Assembly: GCA_013397795.1 (NCBI GenBank)
Contig: VZTJ01003242.1
Span: forward strand, 1,319,491-1,383,490
Length of the DNA stretch: 64,000 nucleotides
Direction: 5' to 3'
From: Orthonyx spaldingii
Lineage: Eukaryota; Chordata; Aves; Passeriformes; Orthonychidae
Positions 1-14,500 of this stretch are shown piece after piece. The notes under the pieces are model-generated. The model ran no database searches. It saw only the letters and a list, made by a program, of their open reading frames with translations, and was not told where the DNA came from. Position 1 is the first letter of the stretch. The number at the start of each line of letters is the position of its first letter. A program made the translations under genes and the position numbers.

Positions 1-3000
1 CTGTCTAGTTTTAGAGTTTGACTCTAGTGACTTTGGGGATGGCTTTTGTGTTGTCATCATGTGAGCAATATTTTAGCAAGGGTCTGTTGAGTAGATTCCC
101 TTGTGAAGCACAGCTTTTTGCACTGCTAAGACAGCAACAAGAAGCTCTAACAGAGCCACAAAGTGCTAGCAGAGTCCCCCAGGACAGAAAAATCTACCCA
201 GCTTGACTCTATCACTGCATATCTGTCTGCCTTCACATGAGTAGGGGACAGAACATGCTTCAATGGCAAGAGAGGACACACTGAAAATGTGGCAGAGGAG
301 GCTGCTACTCTTAAGGAACTTCACCGGGGGTGACAGAGTAGAACAATTTTCCAGTAAAAGGAATACTATAATTTTTAAGAGTTAGATGTGTGAGAGGGCT
401 TAAACTACATCAGATTTCATTTTAGAGGCCTTCTTGTCTTTGCAGTTGTGTTGTGGATCCACATCCTAAGTTGAGGATGCAATTCCAGGTAATGTACTGT
501 CCTCATTTTCTATATAGTAGGATTGATGATCATCTGACCAGGTTCAGGAAAAAATATTAACCCAGTAAGAATAGTTTCTTCACATTAAAGGAAGATCAGA
601 TACATACCTATGCCAGCACAGAGAAAAAGTGGGACAAAGCTAGAGATGGGATGGGAACAGAGAAAGACAAGGAAAACAGAGTACCTCCAATGCTGTTATG
701 AAACTGTATCCTTGAAGAAGCTACTGCAAGTATCTTGATTATTTCAGACAGAGTGTAGACCCAGTATGGGATAAAGTCTCCTTATGTGCCAACCTGCCAT
801 AATGGCACTACTGTGCCTTTTTCCCATATAAAAAAGTTGGCATACAGAACTAGGTGGAGTTGCCTGCTCTCATGGGATGACTGGTAAACAACCAAAGCAA
901 AGTATACTGAACTAATTCTATTAAATTCATTTATAAATTCAGTTGGGATCTATTGTATACAGGTCTGATTTTTAAGTTTCTGAATTTATGGTCTTTACTT
1001 TTTTCGCCAAAGATGAATGCAAATAGGATTATTGAGAATTAAAAATATTTTGGGGATTTATTTTTTGTGAAGCAGGTAAGAAATTCATTTCTAACATATG
1101 CTTTTCTTGACAGTGTCACTTTAATTTTTTCTTAATAGGTTGGTGGAATGGCTGTTTCCATGACAGCACAGCAAATATACAGTAGGGGCACTGATAAACA
1201 GTGATGAATAACAGATCATTAGACTTCAGGGAGAATTCTTTACTATTCTGCTGCTGCTTTTACATTTGTCAGATAGAGACAACACATTTCACCATGGTCC
1301 ATGATACCAAGATAAAAGTTGTCCAACTTCCAAAGGCCCTGTGTGCTAAAAGACAACAGTTACTGCCTTTGAAGGTAGGTCAAATGCTGGCTTTAAACTA
1401 TGTTAAAGTACCTCTTCTAAGAGTTAACTTGCTAACTACAACGATGTACAATACTGAATGTCTGATCTAGCCTTGTCAAGCTAGTCATAAGCCCCTACCA
1501 AGCAACAGTGCTTTCAAGATGGGAGTAGCTTCTCCTGACCCACTGTCTCAGTCATGCTCTCCAACAAAAGCAAACTCTTATAGAAAGCAAATTTACCCTC
1601 TGGTTCACTGCTCTGGGGTTCACTGTGCAATCTGTGTGAAGAGGTGTTGGGATAAGTCATTCTACTGAAAACCATCAAAGGGGCTGCTCTCAGGGGGAGA
1701 TGAAAGTGGAGGTGAGGGCTGTCACATGCAAGGTAACTCCACAGCCACAAAAGGTGTTTAACCAAGTTTCTCTTTAGTTCAGCCTTGAAACATAGACACA
1801 GATGTCAGAAGCAAATCTGTAATTGCCTTTGCACAGAGAAATAGCAGCTGACACTGCTGTTTGGAGGAGGCTTGATAGTCCTAGATGCATCCTAGCGCAA
1901 AATTAAACTTATGTTTTGCAAGGATGTAGATAAGCAGTGGGGGAAAAAATCATCATCTCTTTCCTCTTTAAATCAATGACAATTTTGTCAAGAACTTAGA
2001 GGGAATCAGAGTTTTACCCTTGTTCTCTTGCTTTTTATGATAATTCCCTGTTCTGATGAAACCAGAAAAGGCAGTATTGAATAAAACATTAAAATAGTAA
2101 CAATTATCTGCTTGTTTAGACTATCTGCAATGCAGGTTGAAACAGAAAGGTCATCTGCATGCTCACAAATTTTGTGAAAAGTTTTTCTGAAGTCCCTCAT
2201 ATTCTAACCATAAATGATGCATTTAAATTTGCTAAACAGCCAGTTCTCAATGCCAAGATAAATTAGTATCCAACCCGAGGCAGCCGAAGCTTTGCTACCA
2301 CTCTTCTCGTAACAAAATAACTGGTCTTACATGAGTCCTCTGGTTTATCTAGATTGCTCTCTATCAGATTTTAAGGGTATAATTTACCAAACATTTATTT
2401 TGGTAACAGCCCAGCCTTCACAGTTTTTCCCCTGTAACACATCCTCATTTCTCCTTCTCCTACCTATTCCCCAAAGCACAAGTTCTGCTAATTTGTAAGA
2501 CTACATGGTTAACCAGATCAGAGATTTAAACAGAGTAATTTTTGGCCTCTTTTCTGTTTAAGTACACATCACTTCTCATCCCATTAATTCCTATCAATTG
2601 CAAATTTCAGACATTTCAGAAAATGTCCAACCATTTTTTTAAATACTTGTATCCTTCAAAGATAACCAAAGTCAGGCTAAAGGTAACAGCAATGCACTCA
2701 AACACTATTCACTTTTTGGGGTTAGACTACTGTCCAACTCATCAACTTTAGAGTTCATTGTTAATTTTTCCCCCTGCTCAAAAAGAAATATTTTATTAGC
2801 AGTAATGCTCCATAGGAATTTCTGCTTTGCTTCATATGACTTTAGGGCAATGTATTTCTCCCAGAGAAGAACAAAGATTGCTTCTGTATTGTTCTAAGCC
2901 ACTCAGCAGCTGTTATAAATCAACAAGGCCTTTCCTCTGCAACTGAGACATGAGTGATAACTTTCATGCTTTGGCACTAGAACTTCTTCCGTGAGCATTG

Positions 3001-6000
3001 TGCAGGCACCCAGGATAATGCTGTATAATAGAAATGTGTGTCATTTCTCAACCATTCCCATTGTACAAGACAGAGTGAAGCACCAGCATGGTGAGCCATC
3101 TGTGCTGATGACAATGATGTTATTAAATCATTCATTAAATTTCACAATTTCATATTAGATAATTTAAATTTTTATTTTGGCATACTGCATAGAATTTTTC
3201 CTCTAGAAATATGAACTCTGTATGCAAATGTTTGCCTTGTTTTCTAATAAATTTGTGTCTGCATTGAGCACCCTTTACAAGTGCTGTGGTTCATGTAACT
3301 ATGCCTTCAGATCTTGATAGCAGAAATAGAGTCCTACGTCATGCCAGATTAATTGATCAGTTTTTAGCACAAATAAATTTGTGCTAAATGATGCATCCAT
3401 TTCTGCCAACATTTTCTGCCTACAAAACACAATGGCATCCAGAAGTCTACCCAAACCCCCTCCCTGCCTTTGTTTCCCAGCAAGGAAAAGTGTTTTGCTC
3501 TCATATTTGATGTCACTTAACAGTAGGAATATTTTCCCAGGATGGTATTATAGCAGAAAATTAACACTGTGGTTTCACTGGTCACCACCCTGGTATGCAC
3601 CTATCATACTGGTTGACCTATTTATTCTAAGTGAGAACTAGATATATTGGTAAATGGACATCCCACTAGGCACTGTGCCCACAGTCTGCCCTAGAGACCT
3701 CACAGCTCAGGTGAGATGACAGCTCAAGAGACAGGGCTGTTAAACAGGAAAGGAAAATCACAAACTCACAGCAAAATGATTTCACTGAAAATTTTCACTA
3801 CCTGTTTACACATCTGAGAATTGCCATGGAGACACTGATGACCTCTATGTAGCTGTGTTATGATTTTCATTTAAAGCAGAACAAAAAATCCTTTTCTGTG
3901 TAATGTAATGATGACTTCTCAACATGGTACAGTAAATCACCACAGGATAATCACAACTTTCTTGTTTATTTTTGAAGATTGAATAATCTTGCCGATGAGA
4001 CAGAAAAGCATGTATGTGTCTGTGACTCCCTTATAGATGTATAAAATATCCAACATGAGGTCATGATGAAGGAGCTAATGAGGAAAAGTATCTCACTTGC
4101 TAGAAGAAATCCTAACTGTAGGTACTTTACATGATTGCACCTTTCATGAAACAATTGTATATGATCTGCAAGTGCACAAGCCCTTTTTCTGCTTTGCTGT
4201 TTTGCAGTTCCATTCAGCCTTTTGACTGAAATAAATAACAAACATAACCATGAGGTAGGAGAGAAAGGAGAATCATCACTGTGTAGATTTTATACTTGCT
4301 TTCCAGAACTGTTAAAAGACAAAGATCTGTTAGGTACCTTAAGTCCTTGGTATGTTTGACAAATGTTCGACAATGCTTCAGGCTCAGGAAAACAACTGCC
4401 TTCCCCAGCTGAGTAGTTTGAAGTCACTTTTTGTGTATCTCTAGTGATATGAAGGAATTTGTGTGGGGTCCAAGGGTCCGTCTATGGCTCCAGTCTGAGT
4501 TTGTGAAGTATATATAGTGCTACAAGAACAGTTCACAAGCACTGTGTTTTTGTACTTGAAAGGGCTGCAGAATGCAGTGAAATCCTAAGACAATAATGTC
4601 TTCTTCCTCACATAAGCTGCACTTCAAAACTCAGTGTCTTCTCCCTCTGCAGAGGTTCCTTGGTGTCACAGGGGTTATTTTGGGAATGAAGCCTTTCAGA
4701 ACTGGCTGAAAACATAGTGCAATACAAAAGGCACAACGGGTCATGGTTTAAAGTTGCTGTCGTTATTCCAAAAACTAAAGGTAAGCATAAAAATAAAAAA
4801 AAAAAAAAAGCAGAGGAAATACCCATATTCTTCTTTAAGCTAAGGCTCTGGTAGCTTCCTGATGAATAATAGGTGACAGTCCCCATTGGAGCAAATATTC
4901 AGGCATTCTTATATCCAGCCAGAGGACATTTTTTTTTCCAACCAGTTCATCCTTACACTTTTTACTCTTATTTTATAAATTATCACCCTACTTGTCAGAA
5001 TCACAGCCATCTCATAGAGAGTGAAGTTTCAGGTTGAGCTCTGTTTGCTGAGGAAAAGGGGAGAAAAGAGAGAACAGATGCCAGAAAGGCAGAATGAGAC
5101 CGTCACTAAGATCTGACACAGTGAATTTGTGTGTGATTGTTCTCCAGGACATGAATCAAACAATGCCGCCTCATGGGGTTTGCCATGGCATCACCTCCTC
5201 ATGAGAGTAGTGGCACAGCTCTCCATGACTCCACTTGCTGAGATGAATTCAGCTCTTACAAGGTAGTGTTTTCTTGTGTAGGAAATCCTTATGAATCTTC
5301 TGGGGTTCTCTTTCCTTTTAAACACCTCCATTCTTAGAGGATCCTGCTGTGCATGCTTGGAGATACAGAAAAGATAGAGAGGGGATTTTTTTCACCTTGC
5401 ATGAGCTAAAGCATCTGTGAGCGTACAATACAGCTAAGGCAATGCTGTATGAAAAGCATTGTTCTTTTGACCCATTTTCATCCCATTTTACCAAGCACAG
5501 AAAATTCTTCATTTTTGCTTTGTCCACTATCATTAACAATGCCTCATGATGTTAATTAATACTGCAAGAGGCCAAACCTCAGGCTTTCTCACAAATGGGT
5601 ATTAGTTCCGTGGATTTGCAGAGCAACATCTGTGTGTGAATAGGTTTTTTAAAATAATAATTAAATTAAACAAAAAAGAATTTCTAAGCTCAATTTGTGG
5701 CTAAATGATTAATATCAGACCATGTTTAAGATTTTTTTTCCAGCCTATTTTGTTTAATGATTTTTAAGTATGAATATTACATGTCATTCTGCAGTTAATT
5801 ATTTATGCTGATGAAACACAGTACTCTCTGTACACTTTTTGGATTCTAAATGGAAAAGAACATATTTTCTAGACCATTCCTTCTGAATAGTGATGACTCG
5901 CAGAAGCTTCTTTCATCAGAGACAGAATCATCCTCAAGCCAGTTTAAGAAGGCTTGGAGTTCACTGGGAAAAATTCTGGTGAGAGTAGATCACTCACCGC

Positions 6001-8467
6001 TGGCTACCAGTGGTGCATGTCAAGCTGCCAGCTCTGGGTGGGCTTCAAAGAGCCTGGCCTCAGAAATCCTTTCCTTCCTGGTGGGAAAACCTTTCACATG
6101 AAAGATTAATTAATCATCAAGGTTTATGTTTCAGAATTTTTGGTGCTTCAGGAACAGTTTGCATCTGCCCAGGATTTTGAACCGAGCTTGGAATCTCACT
6201 AAGCAGAACTATGACATTTTGAACTTTCATTTTAAATTGACAGGAAAGCAGTCATCAAATATTTAAATCCTCCAAGAGCTGGAATTATCTTTTTCCACAC
6301 AACTCCAATGATTACTGTTTACAGACCTCTTTGCAGGCAGATATCCCTCATTCTGTGAGCTCTTCTAGGCAAGAGCTTCAGCTGAGAAAAATCTGCAGAT
6401 ATTATCTCTGCTACTATGTCATTTCAGTCACAGAAAGGTATGGCTCTCCTGCACCATAAGTCCCAGTGAATTACCAGGTCTCTAGAGTCAGGTCTTGAGA
6501 ATTAGACCTTCATAATAAATTGATGCACTTGAAAATCTGGAACCATAAGAAATCTAATGAAATATAGGTCCCAGAAAAAAATAAGCTTGTTTTAACCAGT
6601 AAGACTGCAAGATCTTGCAGCAACCAGTCCCATTTAGAAACTCATTGTACCTCAGCACTTGCAGAAACAGAGCAAGGTGTTACAAGCTGCTAACTACACA
6701 TGTACTGCTATTAAGTTAAGGAGGCTTCTTCTCTGGGGACAGCAAAGCACTAAAACAAGGAACTAGAGAACATGTCTTTTACTGAACAGAGCAGTGGAAT
6801 ATGAAAACAATATTTGGTGGGACTTCTCTAATTTAGTATGGCAGGTATATCAGCTGTCATTAGTCCTTTCTGGAGGTGAATTTGGAGATACTCTTGAGCA
6901 GCCATAGAAACCAGGTGCTGCAAAAATTGTACTACTGCTGCTGTTAGGCAAAGACAGCTAGAAGCAGACCTGGATTAGCACCTGGATCTCAAATGCTCCT
7001 CAGACCCCCGGACACAGAGACACTGGAAATGGTTCAGTCATGGCAGGGCACCATCCCAATGGCGCCCCAAGGCTCCTCCACTGCTGCCCCGACAGGGACC
7101 CCACTGTCATGTCTGGCTCTTGCTTTCTTGTCTGTCTCCTTACTTTCCTCATCCCACCAATCTCTCATCAAGAGAACAATGAGATTGGGATGACATATCT
7201 TTCTGAGAAGTACAGGGTCTCAGCACTTATGCCCATTGTTGCAATGTAGGGAATAGCCGCAGCTGCCTGGGGAGGGTGAAGGTATTCTCAGCTCTATTTA
7301 TGTGGCGACCAGGTTTTGAGGTGCTTGTTCCCCAAAGCTCTAATTCAGCACTAAATGGTGTAAACATGCCTGTTGGCATCTCCGATGTACATATGGGCTG
7401 GGCAGAGAACAGCAAGAGAGAAAGAGACAGGGATATTTCTCAGGGCCTGGCACTCTACCTGTAGCTCCTCGCATGTATTCAGTCTTGGACTTGTAGAAAT
7501 CAGCCCAAATTGTGCCAGTAAAACAAACTCCAAAACCTGTGCTACATGTATCAGCTATTCATAAGGAAGTTTACTGTTGTTCCTGATGATGTCGTGTGAT
7601 TTTTTTTTCCCGTACAAAAATTTTCATTATTAAATAATTAAAAAGAATGAAACTATAAAAACACATGATGGTGTATCCTTCTCAGATGAAATTTTCGAAA
7701 GCCAAAAAAAAAATATTTGAAAGAGTATTTTCAGATACTTTATAACTCCCCATGTTTTAACAGGACTGCTCAGGTTGTGTGAAAGTCAGTGCTAATGCAG
7801 GCTGTACCATTGCCAGTACACCAAGCTAGGCCATCCTCAGCTAACTCCAGCAGCTGCTGGTGCCATGTAAACATATTGTCAGCTGTTTTCTACATTTCCT
7901 CAAAGTCCCTTTTGCCTTGAAACCTTCCTCTTCTCACGATTGTCTATGTTTAAACAAAAATATGTTTTCTGACTCCTAACAATGACATCTTAAATAAAAT
8001 AACTTCCTGTAATTCTGATATCAGATACCATCCTTATTTCCATAGCTTTCATCATTCACCTTTAATCCTCTTTCTTTCTTGCTAGTCATTATTTGTCTTT
8101 GCCTTTATTCTTTCTGATCACTATTGTTATCCAATTTCCTTTCTTCTTTCATCTTTCCCTAACTCCCACTGCATTTGTGTCCTGTCATTTCATGATTTTG
8201 TTTTTACTCCCCGTGCAGCTTCTTCTATCAAATATAGAACTTTTTAACTGACTTTACCTTCATCTTCCTACCTTTTTCCCCTTTTTTTTTAGTCATGCTC
8301 TGAGGATCAGACAAAGACCAGCAATGCAGGCAGTTGCAGATTTTTCTCACACAAAATCCACAGTACACAACTGCTCAGTCTCTTTCCCTGATAAATGGAA
8401 GTACAGCCTTTGGCTTTGTTTGTTATTCATATTAGGCTGAAGGCCCTGGAGGATGACAAATATCTCT
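1..8467. other. Intergenic, no gene recognised
   Basis: About 8.5 kb of AT-rich, unique-looking sequence. Open frames are all under about 100 codons, lack recognisable domains and are not flanked by paired splice signals. Poly-A and poly-T runs occur (for example an A run near 4796-4809). I see nothing I can call a gene, RNA gene or young repeat. Conserved enhancers could be present but cannot be recognised without alignment. Confidence 0.6.
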
Positions 8468-8648
8468 TACACTGGAACAGGCTCCCCAGAGAAGTGGTCA
8501 CAGCACCAGCCTGCCAGAGTCCAAGTAGCTTTTGGACAATGCTCTCAGCCACATGGTGTGATTCTTGAGGTGTCCTGAGCAGGGCCAGGAGTTGGACTTT
8601 TCTGATCCTTGTGGGCCCCTTCCAACTGAGGATACTCTATTATTCTGT
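8468..8648 (+). repeat. CR1 LINE 3' fragment
   Basis: The segment follows the 3' end of a CR1 non-LTR retrotransposon in sense orientation. It has the words ACTGGAACAGGCTCCCCAG, AAGTGGTCACAGCACCAGCC, CAATGCTCTCAGCCACATGG, GGGCCAGGAGTTGGACTT and CCCCTTCCAACTGAGGATA, then a degenerate ATTCTG tail, which is the normal CR1 terminus. It is 5'-truncated, as most CR1 copies are, and encodes only a scrap of the ORF2 end. Identification rests on remembered CR1 consensus; the subfamily is not resolved. Confidence 0.88.
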
Positions 8649-8716
8649 CAGAAATAAGGACAACATTCAGTCCAGGATCGGAAGCAAAATCAGGTTTATT
8701 AACAAAAGAATTGTCC
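8649..8716. other. Unresolved sequence left of the gap
   Basis: Sixty-eight bases between the CR1 tail and the N gap. The words CAGGTTTATTAACAAAAG would be compatible with a minus-strand LTR polyadenylation region (AATAAA read on the minus strand), but there is too little sequence to classify it. Confidence 0.3.
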
Positions 8717-9066
8717 NNNNNNNNNNNNNNNNNNNNNNNNNNNNNNNNNNNNNNNNNNNNNNNNNNNNNNNNNNNNNNNNNNNNNNNNNNNNNNNNNNNN
8801 NNNNNNNNNNNNNNNNNNNNNNNNNNNNNNNNNNNNNNNNNNNNNNNNNNNNNNNNNNNNNNNNNNNNNNNNNNNNNNNNNNNNNNNNNNNNNNNNNNNN
8901 NNNNNNNNNNNNNNNNNNNNNNNNNNNNNNNNNNNNNNNNNNNNNNNNNNNNNNNNNNNNNNNNNNNNNNNNNNNNNNNNNNNNNNNNNNNNNNNNNNNN
9001 NNNNNNNNNNNNNNNNNNNNNNNNNNNNNNNNNNNNNNNNNNNNNNNNNNNNNNNNNNNNNNNNNN
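8717..9066. other. Assembly gap (350 N)
   Basis: A continuous run of 350 unknown bases immediately after a CR1 3' end. Long ORFs that appear to cross this gap on both strands exist only because N codons cannot be stops, and they should be ignored. Confidence 0.99.
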
Positions 9067-12000
9067 GGTTGCCATGGAGCTCAGTGACAGAAGGACAGTG
9101 AGGTACTATTTTTAGAAACTGGCAGTTAGGAATCTTAGTTAACTGGGGAGCCCCAGACCCCCTTTTCAAAGTAAAAACACATTTAAAACATACATTTAAC
9201 ACCTTAAATCAGTACAAAAACACATCTTCCAACCAAAAAGAACACTGGGATACAGGGAAAATACAAAACGATCATCATTTTCAACTTATCCAAAGGGAGA
9301 GCCAAAAAGCATAACTTAAATCATTGTTAGGGAACTGAGAAAAGCATTACAACAAATACAACCTTTAATATCTATTCCTTTTAACAACTAAACCTTTCAA
9401 TAATTAACTGGGAACTTTGAATAACTTTATTAACCTTATAATGAGAACTTGAAGAAGCAAAAGTCAACTGCTTAATTTTATTTATGACATATTCCATGAT
9501 TCTCTGCAGTGTGAAGTGCCTGGAATGTGGGGACTCTGATTGTAAGTGAGGTAGATGCCATCCTAGTAATAATAATATCAGGAACTGGGGTCTAGCCTCA
9601 CTGTGAGGCTTTGGCTCAATTGAGTGATGCAGGAAGAGCTTGGGGGAGGCACCTGTGCTACAAAGGCTTATCAAGTATTTATTTATTCTTTTACTTAGAC
9701 TATTAAGAATAAAGGGGAAGGTGAGGTAAGAAAATATCCATGACTCTTAAAAATCTTTGCCATTCATTTCATTAGCAGCAAAGTAATGATCAGAAGTCAA
9801 AGTTTCCACCACCAGTCCAATAAAAATGGAACCATGGAAACCCAAAATCTCTTCAGAGATTACTCCATCCCAAGAACCGTTTAATCTAATGTGAGGTCCA
9901 TCACATGACCTCATGATATGTAAGAAAGAAGAGGTCAGAGGTGAACAAGAAGATATTTCATCAGTTTCTCCCACAAAATTTCCATATCTGGGATGTATGT
10001 GTCTTAGCTGAATTTAGTATTTTAGGTCACTTGACATTATATGACATGCAGCCATATCTGAGGGGAAGGATTGCTCCCATGCCAGCAATTACACAAAACA
10101 GAATAAATCTTCTGAATATATGAGGGAATTCCCCTTTCTCCTTTTTCTCTTCCCCAAGAGGAATGTTCTTCCAAAGTCAGAGGTACACTCTCAAAAAGAT
10201 AGAAAGTGAGTATTTAATACGTCTTCTTTGGGATTTAAGAAAATGGAAAATGGGTCATCAGCTTTAGTTGCAATTCTAAATATTTCCGTGCTACCAAGTT
10301 ACTTAACTGAAGTTCTCAAATACAGCTGTATTTCTCTTAGTTGTCAAACATGGCCATACTGAATGATGTCTTATGCAGTTCCAAGAAAAAGAGATCGTGT
10401 CCTTCTCTTGAGAGAAACTTGTCCTGACAGAGGTGTCAGGGACAATCTACTTCACTCAATCCAGGATTCAGCTCTTTGTCCCTGAAGCCGTTTGCTCAGC
10501 ACAGACAGACAACTCCAAGATGTTTCTCGAGAAAATTGAGCTCAGAGACTGTGAGACTGGCAACAAACCTGCCTTAAAATACTCACTTTTGGGATGAAAT
10601 CCCACTCGCCTTTACAGGAATCATTCTTTGGGCTTAAATAGCTAATGTCAGCAAGGCTTAGACCTGGAAGGTATTGCCTGAACAAAGGGCCCATGCTGGA
10701 TTGCACTCACAGACTAAGTTCACTATCCAAACACACGGGACCACAGGCTCCCATGAACTTGTAATCCTCAGCTGGTCTTCTCCGTCATTTCTGTTCTTGC
10801 TCTTGCTGCAACTCTCTTTCCTCTGTGCCACTGTCTCAAAGGAGAAGTGTTTGATTTCAGACAGGTTGGGTTTCAGGGGCTCAGGTTGCTGAATTGTTCT
10901 GAGTATTACACAGTCTGAAGAAACTGCCTCTTTGTGCTAGAAAGCACCTACTCTGTAACCCTCACATGTATTTTAAAGAGCCATAGAAGAATACAACAAC
11001 TGTATGGATCTGCAACTGTATGGGTGTAGAAATCCACTGCCTAAATACAGGCACTTATGTACCTTGGGGCTGAGCAGGCAAGCGCTTAAAATTTATGGTT
11101 TGATTCTGACCCAATAGCTGTCTTGAAACATTTATAAGAGTTTTAGGGTGCCAACTTCAAGCACATGAATTAATCAACTGAGTTATCCTAGCAGTCTCTG
11201 TCTGTAGCCAATGAAAAGGAGAAGGCAACTCCTTGAGAAGCCATCCCAGACCCTAACAGCACTGTTTGTAATAGCCCTGTTGATGAGAGCTATCCTTAGA
11301 GAGCACTCATGGAGATCAGCTCTGTGGGCTTGTGTTGAAGTACAACAGAGTGATTAACCCCAGCAGTGAGGAGAAGCCGCCAGTGCAACACACCCAAGGG
11401 CTAAGCACCAGCATGTCAGGGCCCCCAGTGTCTCTGGGTCAGAGCTGATGAGCTCTTGTCTTGGAAGCGGGCAGGTTGCCGGCAGGGTGAGGATGGGGAG
11501 GCTGTGAAGTGAAACAGATGCTCGTCTGTCTTTTGACCTGGAGAAGACACTTCACTTTAGAGTGCTCATTAGGAGGAATTACGATTTCCTCTGCCGGCTT
11601 GGTAAATCTACTTTCACTCAGACTGCATGCTTGGTAAAGTTATTTGTCCTGTAATGAATACCAATTTAAACTTCTCATACAAAGTTTTGTACTGTAACGT
11701 CGTCCTACTGCATGGGGTGTCTTCATGGAAAACATCTCTTTGCATTTGTGTTTGTGCAGCACCAAGTGCCAGAGAGTTCTCAGGCTGGAAGTAGGGTTCT
11801 TGGCCCTGCAATAATGAAAACAAAATTGACATTATTTGTTTTGTGGTAGTGCCTCCAGGCCTCAATCAAAAATGACACAAGACAACAGATGGATGCAAGT
11901 ACACGGGGGAAACACAAGACAAAACATTTATTCATTTAGTAAGCATCGGCCACAGTGCACCAGCTGTTTAGGTATTAAATATTTTGTAGGCATCATTGTA

Positions 12001-14133
12001 TAGATATAAAAATCATAGTAATTGTTGTTATAACCTAGCCTATATGAGAGAGAGAAAGGGCTTTTTTAGACTATTATATCATGGGATTGGAAAATGTGGC
12101 CATTAAAAGCAAACATTTCTCTAAGTATAGGCATTCAATCATTCTTCAGCTGTAAACATTACATTATCCTAGATTGTGCTGAAGCTGATAACCATGTTCT
12201 CATTTAAAACTGATAAATATCATATTGGAATTTTCTGACAAGTTTGTCTGCAGTACACAACTGCTTATACTGTCAATATTGGCTAATTTTACATCTGTTC
12301 AGATATTTAAACTGTTTTGAAAAGAAAATCTACCCCTTCCAAAAACACCCCAAAGCATATTAAAGTGCCACTGATATATGAAACACATATGAAGGAAAAG
12401 TGGATAACAAATTTCATTGCAGACATTACAATAATATTTTAAAGATGAACTTATGAAAATGTAGAGCTTGTGATTTTAGATTTTACGATTTCAATAAATA
12501 TTTTATTGACTGTTTTGAGGTCTGGCTGAAACAGAAAAATATTAGGTCCCAAGCTTATTGCTCATCAATCCCTTGAACTGCTCGGTTGTTTTGCTGAGTC
12601 CCTGGAAATTTGTAATGAGGGAAATTTCCAATGAATTTTTTTTTTTCAGTTGGAAAAATCAAAACTGCAGTTTTTCAGGTCAACGTTCCAAGATTGATCA
12701 AATTCAGCTCAGGGTTATTTTCTCAGATATTTAATTTTATTTCTGCAGCAATCACAGGAGAAGAGTTAGGCATGCCTGATTTCCATATTCCTTTTCATGT
12801 CAGAGGTCCATGCTCATGCTGTGGCTGGCCCATCAGGCATGACTGTTGTGTATTACTCCCATGTCCAAAAGTTAAACTGAAAGATGCTTCCTTGATATGA
12901 AAAAACAAGGAGATTTAGTTTAGGCCCAATTCATTTATGTCATTTATATATTTTCCCAAGTGATTTTGCTGCCCACTTACTTTGTTTGAAGCCTAAAAGC
13001 TCCCTTTATCTGCTCTCAAATTTTGTAACTAACTGTTTTCACCTAAGGTAGTTTTTGTTGTCTTCTTTTTCAGTTTTAAGGAACAGAAAATATTAACGGA
13101 AATTCTTCACCCTAAATTTTCATGGACAACCTAAAACAATTTTCCAGGAAGCAGACAAAACAAGTGAAAACATGGAGATATGTATATAGTACATTGCATG
13201 CTTTACTAACATACATAATATTCATTCATAGTTCTAGCTATTTCTTTCTTTCTTATTTTTTTTTTTCCTTAGGAAGTGGAAGAATGACAGCAATACTGAA
13301 TTCATTGAATTGGTTCTGTGTGTGTTAAATAGTCTGGAACATACTCCCAACTAATATAACTAACTACCAACTCTAGATAAGGTATGTCAGATAAGGTAGC
13401 AGACTTTTAATTTTTGCAAACACTAGGGAAACATGACATGAGATTTGGAACTGTTTATGGTTGTTTTCTCTCATCAATAAACAATAACTATCTTTCAGGT
13501 ACTCATTATATATTTTGACAGCTATCTGTAAAGTACAATTCCCAGGTATGTGGATCATGTGAGATTCAGATGTATTTTTCTATATAAAAATCAAATTTTA
13601 CCATTTGCTACACACTCCTTAATATTCCCACTAGTTCTTTTTTTTCCTCTACAAGGGACCTCCTTGCTAGGACAAATGGAAGTAGCAAGAATCTGGGCTT
13701 GTTCCCAAGTGACAGAATATTGGTATAGTGAGCATGCAATTTATAAAGGATTTACATGTACTTCAAAGTGAACATATATTACAACAATTTTATTTTTCCA
13801 AATAGGTATTTTTTTTAAATTCTTGTCTTTCAGTGGATTTAATATGTCCTTTAGAAAGGTTAAAAGACGGGATATCTCAAACCATCCCTCTGACAGCTTG
13901 TCCCATCTCTTATTCTGGCTGACATCGAAACTAAATTACTCAACACAGGGGCAATGCCCATCTTGGAATAAATGCCCATCTTAACACTGAATCTACTTTT
14001 TAGAAAGACATTTATATAGACAGTTGCATACCCCAGTAGTGCAATATAAAGGCTGCATACATTTTCTTCTAATTTAATTCTGGGATTTTGGTGGATGGAG
14101 TTAATTACTTGAATTTGAGTCTTATGTTCAGGT
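9067..14133. other. Intergenic, no gene recognised
   Basis: About 5 kb without a defensible gene. The block at about 11,900-12,540 is AT-rich and poor in simple repeats, which could fit old non-coding sequence or a conserved element, but nothing in it is diagnostic. A pyrimidine run with a following AG at 13,244-13,274 looks like a splice acceptor, but no coding exon follows it. Confidence 0.55.
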
Positions 14134-14500
14134 TGTCAGTACCCGCCCTATGAAATTGAGGCCTTGTTACACACCAAGTAGTCTAAAATCTTGCCCCTGT
14201 GGACGAAGACAAACTGCTGAATTGCGGGAGCTCAGGACTTCTGAACAACGAATCAATATGATTTCGCAGAAGCCATTTATTGTTTACAAAACACTCTTAT
14301 TTATACTTTTACAAGTGCTGTACATGGGATCACACGTTACATGATTGGTCCCTCTATCTTGTCCACGCGCTCTGCACACACTTTTCAGAAAATATAATTG
14401 GTTCTAGAGTAGTGCAGCACAGTCTTTCTTTATCTATTTCTTGCTGTCTTGGTATTCTGTTTTTCAGCTTTTCAGCTTTCCCAATTTAGCGCAGCTTACA
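14134..14500 (-). mobile_element. Probable solo LTR of an endogenous retrovirus
   Basis: A 367-base block of different composition from its flanks, bounded by TGTCAGT on the left and CTTACA on the right, so that it has the TG...CA ends of an LTR on either strand. The words CAGAAGCCATTTATTG and TTATTTATACTTTT read as AATAAA-type and TATA-like signals on the minus strand, which sets the orientation. No retroviral gag, pol or env reading frames adjoin it, so it is best read as a solo LTR left by recombination. The flanks contain similar TTCAG words, but an exact target duplication is not clear. The ERV class is not determined. Confidence 0.6.

Noticed and set aside
8545..9202. ORFs of 134-176 codons crossing the N gap
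   Set aside because: They are open only because N codons cannot be scored as stops.
13244..13274. Polypyrimidine tract plus CCTTAG as a splice acceptor
   Set aside because: The following ORF is about 18 codons before a stop, and no donor or homology supports an exon.
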